Part shown: one piece after another, positions 33,326 through 43,877 of the stretch
Numbering within the stretch: the first letter of the stretch is position 1
Layout of the letters: each line of letters opens with the position of its first letter
Source: Rodentibacter myodis
GTDB lineage: Bacteria; Pseudomonadota; Gammaproteobacteria; Enterobacterales; Pasteurellaceae
DNA length: 62,727 nt
Direction: 5' to 3'
NCBI RefSeq assembly: GCF_001999305.1
Contig: NZ_MLHQ01000032.1
Location: forward strand, 1 to 62,727
The notes under the pieces: generated by a model
What the model saw: the letters and a program-made list of their open reading frames with translations, nothing else
What the model was told of the DNA's origin: nothing
The model's database searches: none
Position numbers and translations under genes: made by a program

Positions 33326-33420
33326 CTATAAAAATAAATAAAATGAATTTGCACTCCAATAAATGGAGCTTTAGAATCCCCCGTCCTCTAAATTCCTCTA
33401 TAAATAAAAAGGTTTCTTCT

Positions 33421-34791
33421 ATGAAAAAATTTAACCAATCTTTATTAGCAACGGCAATGTTACTTGCCGCCGGTGGTGCAAATGCCGCCGCCTTCCAATT
33501 AGCGGAAGTTTCAACCTCGGGCTTGGGGCGTGCGTATGCCGGTGAAGCGGCAATGGCGGATAACGCTTCTGTTGTAGCAACCAACCCTGCATTAATGAGC
33601 CTATTTAAAACCAACCAATTTTCCGTAGGCGGCGTTTATGTGGATTCTAAGATCAAAATGAGCGGCCCGGTTACGGTAACGGCATTTGGTCGTCCGATTG
33701 CTCAGGGTTCCGCTTCGCAAAATAGTGTGGTACCGGGATCACTCATTCCAAATATGTATTTTGTTGCCCCAATCAATGACAAATTCGCTGTGGGCGGTGG
33801 AATGAATGTGAATTTTGGCTTAAAAAGTGAATATGACAACAACTATGATGCAGGGGTTTTTGGTGGAAAAACCGATTTAACCGCCATTAATCTTAACTTA
33901 AGCGGTTCATATCGTGTCACCCAAGGTTTAAGTGCCGGTGTAGGCGTGAATGCCGTTTATGCAAAAGCAGAAATTGAACGCCGTGCAGGCGTTTTAAGTA
34001 CTGCGGTTAAAAATGCTGCACCTTTGGTTCCTGGTTTAGTTCAAGCCGGCTTAATTTCACCTAATGCAGCCCAATCTTTATCAAGACTTCAAGGCGCAGA
34101 GAAAGATACGGTTTTAACCCATTTACAAGATAAGAGTGCGTGGGCGTTTGGTTGGAATGCCGGTTTATTATACGAATTTAATGAGCGTAATCGTATTGGT
34201 GTGGCGTATCACTCCAAAATTGATATTGATTTTAAAGACCGTTATGCCACCAGCGCACCACGTGTCATCGCAGGTCAACCGGCAGGTGAAGGCGGCTTAA
34301 CGTTACATTTGCCGGATTATTTAGAAGTGTCAGGTTTCCATCAATTAACGGATCGTTTCGCAATGCATTATAGCTATAAATATACGCATTGGAGTCGCTT
34401 AAAATCGCTACACGCTACCTATAACACCGGTGAAGAAGCCTTCCATAAAGATGAAAATTACCGCAGCAATTCCCGTATTGCCCTTGGTGCGACCTATGAT
34501 GTAAATGATCAATTAACCTTGCGTGCGGGTATCGCTTATGACGAAGCGGCCGCAACAACTGCTCACGCAAGTGCTTCCATTCCGGATACGGATCGTACTT
34601 GGTATAGCGTTGGTGCAACCTATAAATTTACCCCGAATCTTTCCGTTGATTTAGGTTATGCCTATTTGAAAGGTAAAAAAATTCAATTTACAGAATCGCA
34701 AGATGTGCGTGGCATTGCTACAATCAAAGCGGATTACACCTCTAAAGCCAGTGCAAATCTTTACGGTTTAAACTTAAATTATAGTTTTTAA
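33421..34791 (+). CDS. fadL: OmpP1/FadL family long-chain fatty-acid channel
   Basis: 456 residues from the ATG at 33421; upstream in-frame codons lack a signal peptide. Signal peptide ends GGANAAAFQ. The mature N-terminus FQLAEVSTSGLGRAYAGEAA with AMADNASVVATNPALM is the FadL hatch signature; terminal strand ANLYGLNLNYSF. It transports long-chain fatty acids and is the Haemophilus P1 porin homologue, an immunodominant surface protein. Confidence 0.93.
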   Translation: MKKFNQSLLATAMLLAAGGANAAAFQLAEVSTSGLGRAYAGEAAMADNASVVATNPALMSLFKTNQFSVGGVYVDSKIKMSGPVTVTAFGRPIAQGSASQNSVVPGSLIPNMYFVAPINDKFAVGGGMNVNFGLKSEYDNNYDAGVFGGKTDLTAINLNLSGSYRVTQGLSAGVGVNAVYAKAEIERRAGVLSTAVKNAAPLVPGLVQAGLISPNAAQSLSRLQGAEKDTVLTHLQDKSAWAFGWNAGLLYEFNERNRIGVAYHSKIDIDFKDRYATSAPRVIAGQPAGEGGLTLHLPDYLEVSGFHQLTDRFAMHYSYKYTHWSRLKSLHATYNTGEEAFHKDENYRSNSRIALGATYDVNDQLTLRAGIAYDEAAATTAHASASIPDTDRTWYSVGATYKFTPNLSVDLGYAYLKGKKIQFTESQDVRGIATIKADYTSKASANLYGLNLNYSF

Positions 34792-34814
34792 TCCATTCAA
34801 AAATTTAGCATAAT

Positions 34815-34852
34815 AAGGCACGTTTCCAGGTAGAAGCGTGCCTTTCTTTTTT
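34815..34852 (+). terminator. Terminator after fadL
   Basis: AAGGCACG (34815-34822) pairs with CGTGCCTT (34837-34844), T-rich tail. Confidence 0.8.
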
Positions 34853-34941
34853 AATGATGTAGTTAATGTACAGAATAGAAATGATTGTTTTTGTCGGACG
34901 CCATGTCGGATTACATAAAAATTAAATAATTTCAATAATAT

Positions 34942-34960
34942 GGGCGTCAGCGTGGCGCCC
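34942..34960. repeat. Intergenic palindrome, copy 1
   Basis: GGGCGTCAGCGTGGCGCCC, a near-palindrome related to the one at 36400-36418. Both are intergenic and flanked by AT-rich DNA, like REP-type dispersed elements. Confidence 0.55.
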
Positions 34961-35016
34961 TTGAAGGGCTCAATCGTTGTATATTTGCTACATAACACTG
35001 CAAAACAGGACTAAAA

Positions 35017-35556
35017 ATGACCGCACTTTATTACACCTACTATCCTTCGCCGGTGGGCAAACTTCTCATTTTGTCTGACGGCGAACACATCACACATATT
35101 GATTTTGAAAAAGAACAATACGCCCCAAACCCTGCGTGGTTAGAGAAAAACGATTTACCCTTGTTCCAAAAAGTTTATCGTGCTTTTGACCGTTATTTTA
35201 ACGGTGAAGCGGAAACCTTTGCAGATATTCCATTGAAAGCAGAGGGAACGGCATTTCAGCAGGCAATCTGGCAGGCATTGCGAAAAATTGGTTATGGCGA
35301 AATGTCGAGTTATGGTGAATTGGCAAAAATGATCAACAACCCGAAAGCCGTGCGTGCAGTAGGTGGCGCAGTAGGGAGTAATCCAATTAGTATTATTATC
35401 CCTTGCCACCGCATTTTGGGGAAAGATAAAACCCTAACGGGCTTTGGTGGTGGATTGGCGGTAAAACGTTTTTTGCTACAACTGGAAAAGATCCCTTACA
35501 TTGATAAAGGCAGTGAATATACCAAGCCCCGCTTTTTCAAAAAATATACTGAATGA
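35017..35556 (+). CDS. ogt: Methylated-DNA-protein-cysteine methyltransferase
   Basis: 179 residues. Active-site PCHRILGKD with the acceptor Cys and the downstream [21 protein letters not shown] around [20 protein letters not shown]. It repairs O6-alkylguanine by suicide transfer. A USS lies directly over codons 2-4. Its stop overlaps mutH (ATGA). Confidence 0.95.
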   Translation: MTALYYTYYPSPVGKLLILSDGEHITHIDFEKEQYAPNPAWLEKNDLPLFQKVYRAFDRYFNGEAETFADIPLKAEGTAFQQAIWQALRKIGYGEMSSYGELAKMINNPKAVRAVGGAVGSNPISIIIPCHRILGKDKTLTGFGGGLAVKRFLLQLEKIPYIDKGSEYTKPRFFKKYTE

Positions 35557-36227
35557 CTTTACAAACACCTCCCAAAACATTGGCAGAGTTACTTCGGCAC
35601 GCTCAAACCATTGCAGGTTTAACCTTTGGTGAACTTGCTGATGAATTAAATATTCCCGTCCCACCCAATTTAAAACGGGATAAAGGCTGGGTTGGAATGT
35701 TATTGGAAACCGCATTAGGGGCGACAGCGGGCAGTAAAGCCGAGCAGGATTTTGCTCATCTTGGTGTGGAACTTAAAACCCTACCGATTAATGAACAGGG
35801 ATTTCCATTGGAAACCACTTTCGTTAGCCTTGCCCCTTTGGTGCAAAATTCCGGCGTGCAGTGGGAAACCTCTCACGTTCGCCATAAATTATCTTGCGTA
35901 CTTTGGATACCCATTGAAGGCAGCCGCCATATAGCATTGCGGAAACGCCACATCGGCGCCCCTATTTTATGGCAACCAACGCCCGCGCAAGAACGCCAAT
36001 TAAAACAAGATTGGGAAGAATTGATGGAATACATCACCCTTGGACGGCTCGATCAAATTACCGCAAGAATTGGTGAAGTGATGCAATTAAGACCAAAAGG
36101 AGCAAACAGTAAATCAATTACGAAAGGTATTGGCAAAAATGGGGAAGTAATAGAAACGTTACCCTTAGGCTTTTATTTGAGAAAAGAATTTACTGCCGGC
36201 ATTTTGAGGGATTTTTTAAGCGCTTAA
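35553..36227 (+). CDS. mutH: DNA mismatch repair endonuclease MutH
   Basis: 224 residues. Active-site pattern D...ExK in [13 protein letters not shown] with [15 protein letters not shown] preceding; C-terminal [17 protein letters not shown]. Nicks unmethylated GATC strands after MutS/MutL. Translationally coupled to ogt, giving a two-gene repair operon. Confidence 0.95.
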   Translation: MTLQTPPKTLAELLRHAQTIAGLTFGELADELNIPVPPNLKRDKGWVGMLLETALGATAGSKAEQDFAHLGVELKTLPINEQGFPLETTFVSLAPLVQNSGVQWETSHVRHKLSCVLWIPIEGSRHIALRKRHIGAPILWQPTPAQERQLKQDWEELMEYITLGRLDQITARIGEVMQLRPKGANSKSITKGIGKNGEVIETLPLGFYLRKEFTAGILRDFLSA

Positions 36228-36399
36228 CTGTGGCTGTTCACGATAGCTTAGGGCGATCAGTTGCAAAAAATATCGTGAAAATAACTGCACTTTCCTCTTC
36301 CTCCGCCTACGGTATATCCCTTCGTAAACGGAGAGAGGGAAAGGAAAATTTGGTGTATGTTGTAATAAACTCACCAGTCTGAAATAACGTGATTGGTAG

Positions 36400-36418
36400 G
36401 GACGCCACGCTGGCGTCC
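36400..36418. repeat. Intergenic palindrome, copy 2
   Basis: GGACGCCACGCTGGCGTCC, a 19-base near-palindrome with flanks that can extend pairing (AATAACGTGATTGGTAG / TTACAGATTATT). Related to 34942-34960. The rest of 36228-36496 holds no gene. Confidence 0.6.
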
Positions 36419-36454
36419 TTACAGATTATTTCGTTTTATACATTCATATAATAA

Positions 36455-36476
36455 AGCCCTCTATAACAAGAGGGCT
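36455..36476. terminator. Bidirectional terminator between mutH and marC-type gene
   Basis: AGCCCTCT (36455-36462) pairs with AGAGGGCT (36469-36476). Confidence 0.7.
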
Positions 36477-36496
36477 AAAATCGTCAAAAATTATCC

Positions 36497-37114
36497 TTAC
36501 GCCACTTGAATGAAGAAATCCTTCAATCCGACCAATACATTATTTACCGCAACGGTGGCTAAAATTAATCCCATTACACGGCTGATAATTGCCGCACCGG
36601 AATTGCCTATAAAGTGCTGAATACGGTTTGCGGCAAGCAGTAAAATATAGGTGATTAATAACACCGCCAACATAATTCCGGCGGTAATAAACTGCTCGGT
36701 AAAATTGAAACGGTGATTATCCGTTAAAAGCACTATCGCCATCATCGCCCCCGGTGAAGCAATGGAAGGCACGGCAAGAGGGTAAACTGCAATTTCTGTA
36801 ACATTTGCACGCATTTTGATTTCTTGATCCGGTTTACTTTCACCAAAAATCATTGTTAGGGCAAATAAGAACAGGACTAATCCACCGGCAATTTGGAACG
36901 CCGGTAGGGGAACTTGCATTGCTTCAAAAAGAATTTGTCCGCCGATTAAAAAGAAAAGCAAAATGCCGGCGGAAATAATTACCGCATTGCGGGCGATTTT
37001 GCGGCGTTCTTCAAGGGAAAATCCAATGGTTTTAGAAAGGTAAACGGGGATCGAACCGATAGGATCAATCACCGCCCAAAGTACAACGAACTGAACAATA
37101 AAAGAATCAAACAT
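36497..37114 (-). CDS. MarC family (UPF0056) inner-membrane protein
   Basis: 205 residues with six membrane helices. Family signatures: VLWAVIDPIGSIPVYLSKT and YPLAVPSIASPGAMMAIVLL. Despite the MarC name, no antibiotic-resistance role is established. Monocistronic. Confidence 0.9.
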   Translation of the reverse strand: MFDSFIVQFVVLWAVIDPIGSIPVYLSKTIGFSLEERRKIARNAVIISAGILLFFLIGGQILFEAMQVPLPAFQIAGGLVLFLFALTMIFGESKPDQEIKMRANVTEIAVYPLAVPSIASPGAMMAIVLLTDNHRFNFTEQFITAGIMLAVLLITYILLLAANRIQHFIGNSGAAIISRVMGLILATVAVNNVLVGLKDFFIQVA

Positions 37115-37202
37115 CCACTTTCCTTTTTATTTAATGAAAACAATAGGCGGGCATTCTATCAAATAAATGGTGCAAAGGGAGAAAACCACGGCACATTTCG
37201 CC

Positions 37203-38492
37203 CTATTTTTTTGTATTTTCAAAAACTTGGAAAAAACCGACCGCACTTTGTAGCTGATCACCGTAAAAAATCATCGGAATACGATTACGTAGCCAAAGGG
37301 GGACAGCGAGTTCTTGCCATATTTTTTTGATGTCTTCCCTTGGGCGTTTAGGATGATGTTTGATTTTACCCGAATAAGAAAAGCGAATTTGAATCGGCAA
37401 ATGGGTTGGGGGAAGCACAGTGGAATGTTCTTGCCAATGGAAGATAAATTGGTGTTCCAGCCGTTGTAAATAAAGTTCACCCAAATTATCGGGCAAGGTG
37501 AGAGATGACTTTTTCATTTCAAGGCAAATTGCACGCAGATCGAGAAAGTTATTCGTAAGATACAGGCAAGATTGATAACGGCGTATCACGTTTTTACCTA
37601 GTTGAAATTGAGGATTTGCCTCTTTTTTTGCCGAGATAACATCTTGAATAAGTTGTTCAAGTTGGCGTTTACTTGGCATTTCGCATTGGTTTTTCGCTAA
37701 CCACATACGCAAAAGTGCGGTCTGTTTTGGCGGCGAATATTGATGGAACTGATGAAGATGAAATTCGGTCTTTGTTTGGCAATGTGCCTCAAAGGTTGGT
37801 TGCAACAATTCTTCAATTAATGTTTGTTGCTCAAAACAGTGCTGTGCAGTGCGTTGAACCGCATTGTCAAAGTGCGACCAACGTTCACACAGTAGCGGTA
37901 ATACCTGATTACGCAAAAAATTACGTTCATAGCGGTTATCATCATTGCTTTCGTCATTAATCCAAGTCAGTTTTTCCCTTTGGATATAATCTGTTAATTG
38001 TTCACGACTGAAATTGAGTAGGGGACGAAAAATGCTCATCCCAAAGATTTCGCTTTGGGCTTGCATTGCACTTAATCCTTGCAGCCCACTACCTCGTTTT
38101 AGAGCAAGGAAAAAGGTTTCTGTTTGATCGTTTAGATGGTGTGCCGTGGTGAGTAATTCATTTGCTTGAAGATGTTGGCGAATAGCATTGTAACGGGCTT
38201 CGCGCGCACCGGCCTCCACACCATTGCGCTGGTTAACCTGTACATATTCAATAAGGAGTGGAATATTCAATTTATCGCATAGCGTTTGGCAATGGTTTAC
38301 CCAGCTATCCGCATTCGGGCTTAAACCGTGATGAATATGAATTGCCCGCAGGCGAAAGTGCGGTTGTTTTTCACGGTATTTTGCAAAAAGAGAGAGAAGG
38401 GCAGTGGAGTCCAGCCCACCGCTCAAAGCAATAAGATAACCTTGCGCGGTGGTTTGTGAGAGTTGCTGTTCAAAATTTGAAAAAAGATCCAT
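37203..38492 (-). CDS. tilS: tRNA(Ile)-lysidine synthetase
   Basis: 429 residues. PP-loop ALSGGLDSTALL near the start, then HIHHGLSPNADSWVNHCQ and GAREARYNAIRQHL; C-terminal substrate-binding domain. It converts C34 of tRNA-Ile(CAU) to lysidine, essential for AUA decoding. Its ATG shares one base with the pdxY stop, so the two are coupled. Confidence 0.95.
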   Translation of the reverse strand: MDLFSNFEQQLSQTTAQGYLIALSGGLDSTALLSLFAKYREKQPHFRLRAIHIHHGLSPNADSWVNHCQTLCDKLNIPLLIEYVQVNQRNGVEAGAREARYNAIRQHLQANELLTTAHHLNDQTETFFLALKRGSGLQGLSAMQAQSEIFGMSIFRPLLNFSREQLTDYIQREKLTWINDESNDDNRYERNFLRNQVLPLLCERWSHFDNAVQRTAQHCFEQQTLIEELLQPTFEAHCQTKTEFHLHQFHQYSPPKQTALLRMWLAKNQCEMPSKRQLEQLIQDVISAKKEANPQFQLGKNVIRRYQSCLYLTNNFLDLRAICLEMKKSSLTLPDNLGELYLQRLEHQFIFHWQEHSTVLPPTHLPIQIRFSYSGKIKHHPKRPREDIKKIWQELAVPLWLRNRIPMIFYGDQLQSAVGFFQVFENTKK

Positions 38493-39358
38493 TAAGCAAT
38501 TTTTTCAGCTTTATATTGACTGGTTGGATTTAAAATTTCAAAACGTGCGGCAATGGTTTGCAGCTCGTAAGAATTGCGTTCAAAGGTGGTTTTCATCACG
38601 CCGGCGACTTCATTATTCATTGCTTCAAAGGCTTCAACATCTGATTTGCCGTTGAGTAAATTGGCTAAAAATGTGCCGGCAATTAAATCGCCCACGCCCA
38701 CCGGTTCAAAATTGAATTGATAAAGCGGACGGCTTAAGTGCCAAATACCTTCCGGGGTTGCCATAATGATTTCAAAAGTATCGGGATCATTGATTTTGCC
38801 TACTTTTCCTAAGTGTTTTACCAATACTTTTTTCACGCCTTTGGCGAGCAATGCCCGCACGGCTTTAAGGACATCATTAAAATGATTGATCGGGAAGTCG
38901 CTGAGCTGGCGTAGTTCGTTGAGGTTGGGGGTCATAATATCTGCTACCGGAATGGCTTTTTCAATTAAGGCTTCACGCACACCGTTTGCCACAACACAAA
39001 TTTTTTCAGGGTTCGGCATCACCGGATCGCATAAATAGAGGGCATTAGGGTTGCGTTTTTTGATTTGTTCTAAAGCATAAATAATTTGATCAACCTGTTC
39101 TGCCGAACCAAGATAACCGGAAAGCAAGGCATCACATTCTTGTAATTTTTCAATATTGTCCAAACCACTAACAATTTCACGGATTTGCTCTTGTGGAATC
39201 ACCATTCCCGTCCATTTGCCGTATTGGGTGTGATTAGAAAATTGCACCGTGTTAAGTGCCCAAACATCAACTCCTAATAATTGCATTGGGAAAGTGGCGG
39301 ATTTATTGCCAGCAAAGCCATAGACCACGTGGGATTGAATGGAAAGTACGTTTTTCAT
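38492..39358 (-). CDS. pdxY: Pyridoxal kinase PdxY
   Basis: 288 residues, ribokinase-like. [20 protein letters not shown] opening, LCDPVMPN, and the [15 protein letters not shown] anion-hole/catalytic Asp motif. Salvages pyridoxal to PLP, important in Pasteurellaceae that take up vitamin B6. GGAGG ribosome site. Confidence 0.95.
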   Translation of the reverse strand: MKNVLSIQSHVVYGFAGNKSATFPMQLLGVDVWALNTVQFSNHTQYGKWTGMVIPQEQIREIVSGLDNIEKLQECDALLSGYLGSAEQVDQIIYALEQIKKRNPNALYLCDPVMPNPEKICVVANGVREALIEKAIPVADIMTPNLNELRQLSDFPINHFNDVLKAVRALLAKGVKKVLVKHLGKVGKINDPDTFEIIMATPEGIWHLSRPLYQFNFEPVGVGDLIAGTFLANLLNGKSDVEAFEAMNNEVAGVMKTTFERNSYELQTIAARFEILNPTSQYKAEKIA

Positions 39359-39416
39359 ATTTGCCTCCTTTTTGTTGTGTTATTCCATTAAGTAGGGAAA
39401 GGGATTTTTACAAGAT

Positions 39417-39447
39417 AAAAAAGAGCAGTCAAAATACCGCTCTTTTT
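39417..39447. terminator. Terminator after accA
   Basis: AAAAGAGC/GCTCTTTT stem with A and T runs on either side. Confidence 0.75.
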
Positions 39448-39456
39448 TAAATAGGT

Positions 39457-40404
39457 TTAACAATAGCCGTAAGACATTAAACGCTGGTAACGTCTGTCTA
39501 ATAATTCTTCTTTATTTAATCCGTCAAGTTCGGCTAAATCTTCCGTTAAACGTTTTTTCAAGTTTACTGCTATTAATGCATAATCACGATGTGCGCCACC
39601 GAGTGGTTCTTGCACGATACCGTCAATTAAGTTGAGTTCTTTTAAACGGGCTGCGGTTAATCCCATTACTTCTGCGGCGGTGGAGGCTTTTTCGGCACTT
39701 TTCCAAAGAATGGAGGCACAGCCTTCCGGTGAGATAACGGAGTAGGTGGAATATTGCAACATATTGACTTTATCGCCCACACCGATTGCCAATGCACCGC
39801 CTGAGCCGCCTTCACCAATCACGGTACAAATCACCGGCACGGTTAATTGCGCCATTTCTCGTAGATTGCGCGCGATAGCTTCCGCCTGACCGCGTTCTTC
39901 CGCACCAATGCCTGGATAAGCCCCCGGTGTATCAATGAACGTGATAATAGGGAGATTAAAACGCTCTGCCATTTCCATTAAACGCAAGGCTTTGCGATAA
40001 CCTTCCGGTGCTGGCATACCAAAATTGCGTTTTACTTTGTCTTTTACCGTTCTGCCTTTTTGGTGACCAATTACCATCACCGGGCGACCATCCAAACGGG
40101 CTAAACCGCCTACAATGGCTTTGTCATCGGCAAAAGCACGATCGCCGGCAAGTTCTTCAAATTCGGTAAAAATATGTTCAATATAATCAAGGGTATAAGG
40201 ACGATTTGGGTGGCGTGCCATTCGGGAAACCTGCCACGCATCAAGATTGGCAAAGGTTTTTTTGGTGAGTTCATCGCTTTTTTTCTGTAAACGCTTAATT
40301 TCGTCCGTTAAATCCACTTTATCATCGGAAGCGGCACGCAAAGCTTCAATTTTCGCTTCCAACTCTGCAATCGGCAGTTCAAAATCTAAATATTCTTGAC
40401 TCAT
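39457..40404 (-). CDS. accA: Acetyl-CoA carboxylase carboxyltransferase subunit alpha
   Basis: 315 residues. [19 protein letters not shown] start, [26 protein letters not shown] and [15 protein letters not shown] oxyanion regions. Forms the carboxyltransferase with AccD for malonyl-CoA synthesis. Single gene between znuB and pdxY. Confidence 0.97.
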   Translation of the reverse strand: MSQEYLDFELPIAELEAKIEALRAASDDKVDLTDEIKRLQKKSDELTKKTFANLDAWQVSRMARHPNRPYTLDYIEHIFTEFEELAGDRAFADDKAIVGGLARLDGRPVMVIGHQKGRTVKDKVKRNFGMPAPEGYRKALRLMEMAERFNLPIITFIDTPGAYPGIGAEERGQAEAIARNLREMAQLTVPVICTVIGEGGSGGALAIGVGDKVNMLQYSTYSVISPEGCASILWKSAEKASTAAEVMGLTAARLKELNLIDGIVQEPLGGAHRDYALIAVNLKKRLTEDLAELDGLNKEELLDRRYQRLMSYGYC

Positions 40405-40491
40405 TTTTTATCCTAAAAACACCGTGAAAATTGCCCGCACTTTATCAAGAATTACCTTGTGGCGCAAATGGTTTTCACTGGTTGGGCGAGC

Positions 40492-41277
40492 TTATAACCG
40501 TTCTTTTTTAAATAAAGACAGGACAAATAAAAAGGCGGAACAAATTACCACAGAAGGGCCGACAGCGGTGTCATACAGTGCGGATAGAATCAGCCCTCCA
40601 ATAACGGAAAGTTGACTCATTCCAATGGCAAAACCCACCATTGATTCCGGTGTTTTGGCAAAACGGCGTGCCGTGGCTGCGGGAATAATGAGTAATGAGG
40701 TGATAATTAATGCACCGACAAACTTCATACTTAATGCAATTGTAAGTGCGGTCAACATCATCAAAATAAAACGCATTTTTTTGATATTGATACCTTCCAC
40801 TTGGGCGAGTTCCGGCGAGACGGTGGTGGAAAGGAGAGCTTGCCAAAAATAAACCAATGTACTTAATACGATCACCACGCCAATAGCGATATAAATTAAA
40901 TCCGAATAATTGATCGCGAGGAGATCGCCGAATAAATAGCTCATTAAATCCACACGCACATTTTTTAATAATCCAACGGTGACTACGCCAAGGGATAAAC
41001 AACTGTGGGCGATGATGCCGAGCAGGGTATCAATAGAAAATTGCGTGTTGCTTTCTAACCATACTATCATTCCTGCAAGAATAAGGGTAAGCACTACAAT
41101 GGCGACATAAGGATTCACCTGAAGAAAAATCCCTAATGCTACGCCAAGTAAGGCGGAATGTGAAAGTGTGTCGCCAAAGTATGCCATTTTACGCCACACC
41201 ACAAAGACACCTAATGGTGCGGTGATAAGGGAAAGTAAAATACCGGTCAAAAATGCCGGAAAGAGAATTTCAAACAT
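40492..41277 (-). CDS. znuB: Zinc ABC transporter permease ZnuB
   Basis: 261 residues, eight or so membrane helices. ABC-3 family motifs: [15 protein letters not shown] and [20 protein letters not shown]. Partner of ZnuC, with which it shares the start/stop base. Together with periplasmic ZnuA (not in this window) it imports zinc. Confidence 0.95.
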   Translation of the reverse strand: MFEILFPAFLTGILLSLITAPLGVFVVWRKMAYFGDTLSHSALLGVALGIFLQVNPYVAIVVLTLILAGMIVWLESNTQFSIDTLLGIIAHSCLSLGVVTVGLLKNVRVDLMSYLFGDLLAINYSDLIYIAIGVVIVLSTLVYFWQALLSTTVSPELAQVEGINIKKMRFILMMLTALTIALSMKFVGALIITSLLIIPAATARRFAKTPESMVGFAIGMSQLSVIGGLILSALYDTAVGPSVVICSAFLFVLSLFKKERL

Positions 41278-42080
41278 TAGGCATCCTTATTTTGACAATG
41301 ATTTTCGGAATGACCACACCCACAGACATCACCGTGCAAATTGTGATGGTGATTGTGATGGTGGGTGTAAAAGCCTACATTCTGTGCGAGTTGATTTCCC
41401 CATAAACGCATAAAGGTAGGATCATTGGAAAGGCTTTCCGGCGTGCCGGCACAACAAATATGTTGGTTGATACAAAGCACTTCTTTACTGTCTGCCATTA
41501 CAATGTGTAAATCGTGGGACACCATTAGCACCGCACAATTCAGTTTTTTCTGGGTTTGGTGAATAAGTCGGTAAAGTTCTGCCTGACCGGTAATATCCAC
41601 CCCTTGGGTTGGTTCGTCCAAAACCAAGAGATTTGGTTTGTTTAAAATCGCACGGGCAAGCAGTACGCGCTGCATTTCGCCACCGGAAAGTTTTTGCATA
41701 TTGTTTTGGCGTAAATGGGGAACCGAAAGTTGCTCAAGTGCGGTCAAAATTTCCTGCATTTTTATGCCTTTTTTTAAGGCAAGAAAACGCTCCACCGTAA
41801 TGGGTAAGCTATGATCCAAATGAATTTTTTGTGGCACATAGCCAATACGTACATTTTTACCATAAATCACTTCACCGCCGGTGGGCTGTTGTAGCTTCAA
41901 TAGGGTTTTGAGTAAGGTCGATTTGCCGCCGCCGTTCGGCCCGACAATGGTGATAATGGAATTTGGATAAATTTTTAAATTGATATTTTGTAACGCGGTT
42001 TTTTGTTCAAACACCACATTGATATTTTTGAGTTCAATTAATGGAGAGAGCGGATCGCGTTGAATGGTATGAATTTGCAT
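41277..42080 (-). CDS. znuC: Zinc ABC transporter ATPase ZnuC
   Basis: 267 residues from MQIHTIQRD at 42080, chosen because AGGCGG precedes it; an ATG at 42113 adds 11 residues without a ribosome site. Walker [10 protein letters not shown], signature [14 protein letters not shown], Walker [14 protein letters not shown]-loop VSHD. The C-terminal ~35 residues hold a histidine/cysteine-rich tail ([13 protein letters not shown]) that could bind zinc. Confidence 0.92.
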   Translation of the reverse strand: MQIHTIQRDPLSPLIELKNINVVFEQKTALQNINLKIYPNSIITIVGPNGGGKSTLLKTLLKLQQPTGGEVIYGKNVRIGYVPQKIHLDHSLPITVERFLALKKGIKMQEILTALEQLSVPHLRQNNMQKLSGGEMQRVLLARAILNKPNLLVLDEPTQGVDITGQAELYRLIHQTQKKLNCAVLMVSHDLHIVMADSKEVLCINQHICCAGTPESLSNDPTFMRLWGNQLAQNVGFYTHHHNHHHNLHGDVCGCGHSENHCQNKDA

Positions 42081-42256
42081 AATACCGCCTGTGTCAAATT
42101 TAGCGGCTAACATTAGCTTATTTCAGGGAATTTCTCAAGGCATAATCGCTTATGCCGAATATTTCGCCATCTTTTTTCAATGTTTTAAGGTAGAATGAAC
42201 CTACTTTATAATTTGTAGTCAGAAAAGCGATATTATTTCCATTTTAGGTCATCATT

Positions 42257-43717
42257 TTGCAGCACGTTAAATTAGCCCGAGACAGACGAAAAAGAAAATC
42301 CCGCATCAAGGCGGCGATTTTTTTTGCTGCATTGTTGCTCATCTTTACCGGAACAATGCTTGGTTTGAAAGATAATGCGGAATCCGAACCCACGGTGCAA
42401 AGCAATTTAGAGCCGGAAATGGTGGGCGATGTGCAATATCAATCACTCCAGCCTGATGATTCTCAATCTTCTTCTCAACCAGCCGAACAGGCTGACGCAC
42501 ACGCAGATTCTGAAGACGCCACTTCTTATGATGATGAGTTGCAAGGTCAGGACGATGAATCGGAAGAAGTCAAACCTGAATTTGATGAATTAAATGATTT
42601 ACCGCAAGATGCACAAGATGCCTTGAATGGCTTATTGGATGCCGCCGATCAGGCAATACGTATTAGTGATCAATTCAGCCATACCGTTGTGCGTGGCGAT
42701 ACATTAAAAGATGTATTGGAGCTTTCAGGCTTGGATGATGACACCGCAAAAGGCTTGATCGCTTCTTATCCGGAATTAAAAAACTTGCGTGCGGGGCAGC
42801 AATTTTATTGGATATTAGACAAAAACGATGAGTTGGAATATCTAAACTGGTTAGTTTCCGAAAAAGAAGAACGCATTTATGAGCGGGTACAGGACGGTAA
42901 ATTTAAACGTCAAATTTTAGAAAAACAAAGCGTTTGGAAAAAAGAAGTGTTGAAAGGGCAGGTTTCCGGTTCTTTTGCCGCAAGTTTACGGGCGTTGGGG
43001 CTGGATGGTCGTCAAGTTTCCCAATTAAGTTCTGCCTTACAGTGGCAGGTGAGTTTACAAAAATTGAAAAAAGGCACGAAATTTGCGGTGTTGGTTTCCC
43101 GTGAATATTTAGGTGATAAACTTACCGGGCAAGGTAACGTGGAAGCGATCCATATTATTGCCGAGGGTAAAAGTTATTATGCCATTCAAGCGGCAAACGG
43201 ACGTTATTACAATCAACAGGGGGAAACCTTAGGCAAAGGCTTTGCCCGTTATCCATTACAACGTCAAGCACGCATTTCTTCACCATTTAACCCGAATCGC
43301 CGCCATCCGGTAACAGGGCGTGTTCGTCCGCATAAAGGTGTGGATTTTTCCGTGCCACAAGGCACACCGATTATTGCACCGGCGGACGCCTTAGTGGAAA
43401 AAGTGGCGTATCAAGCCGGTGGGGCAGGGCGTTATATTGTGCTTCGCCATAGTCGGGAATATCAAACCGTTTATATGCATTTAAGTCGCCCATTGGTTAG
43501 AGCCGGACAAAGTGTGAAAAAAGGGGAACGAATTGCCCTTTCCGGCAATACGGGTATTTCCACCGGCCCACACTTACATTATGAATTTCATATTAACGGC
43601 CGTGCGGTGAATCCATTAACGGTTAAACTGCCGGGAACAAGCGGTGGCATGGCAACGGCAGAGCGTAAGCAATTCTTAATAAGAGCCAAAGAAGCAGAAA
43701 GAAGGTTGAGATTTTAG
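42257..43717 (+). CDS. mepM: Murein DD-endopeptidase MepM-like (YebA)
   Basis: 486 residues from an unusual TTG start; no ATG exists before the membrane anchor ([20 protein letters not shown]). An acidic low-complexity linker (~45-120) precedes an OapA/LysM-like region ([17 protein letters not shown]) and the M23 domain with zinc ligands in HKGVDFS and HLHYEFH (~365-450). It cuts D-Ala-mDAP crosslinks to allow wall growth. Divergent from znuC, as in H. influenzae and E. coli. Confidence 0.92.
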   Translation: MQHVKLARDRRKRKSRIKAAIFFAALLLIFTGTMLGLKDNAESEPTVQSNLEPEMVGDVQYQSLQPDDSQSSSQPAEQADAHADSEDATSYDDELQGQDDESEEVKPEFDELNDLPQDAQDALNGLLDAADQAIRISDQFSHTVVRGDTLKDVLELSGLDDDTAKGLIASYPELKNLRAGQQFYWILDKNDELEYLNWLVSEKEERIYERVQDGKFKRQILEKQSVWKKEVLKGQVSGSFAASLRALGLDGRQVSQLSSALQWQVSLQKLKKGTKFAVLVSREYLGDKLTGQGNVEAIHIIAEGKSYYAIQAANGRYYNQQGETLGKGFARYPLQRQARISSPFNPNRRHPVTGRVRPHKGVDFSVPQGTPIIAPADALVEKVAYQAGGAGRYIVLRHSREYQTVYMHLSRPLVRAGQSVKKGERIALSGNTGISTGPHLHYEFHINGRAVNPLTVKLPGTSGGMATAERKQFLIRAKEAERRLRF

Positions 43718-43731
43718 TCACCACTCAAAAG

Positions 43732-43785
43732 TCTGTCTCTTAAAAGTTGAAAACAAAAATCAGCTTATTAAGAGGCAGATTTTTT
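43732..43785 (+). terminator. Terminator after mepM
   Basis: TCTGTCTCTTA (43732-43742) pairs with TAAGAGGCAGA (43769-43779) and is followed by T6. Confidence 0.75.
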
Positions 43786-43851
43786 ATGTCTTGATTTTGT
43801 TGTGAAGACTAAATCGACCTTTTCGTGTCTTCACGAATATGCTATTCTCTT

Positions 43852-43875
43852 ATTTAAGAATTATTCTCATTTTTG
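43852..43875. promoter_or_regulatory. Candidate Fur box of the siderophore operon
   Basis: ATTTAAGAATTATTCTCATT overlaps repeated NATWAT hexamers and lies directly before the first permease gene. Match to the Fur consensus is partial. Confidence 0.5.
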
Positions 43876-43877
43876 TT

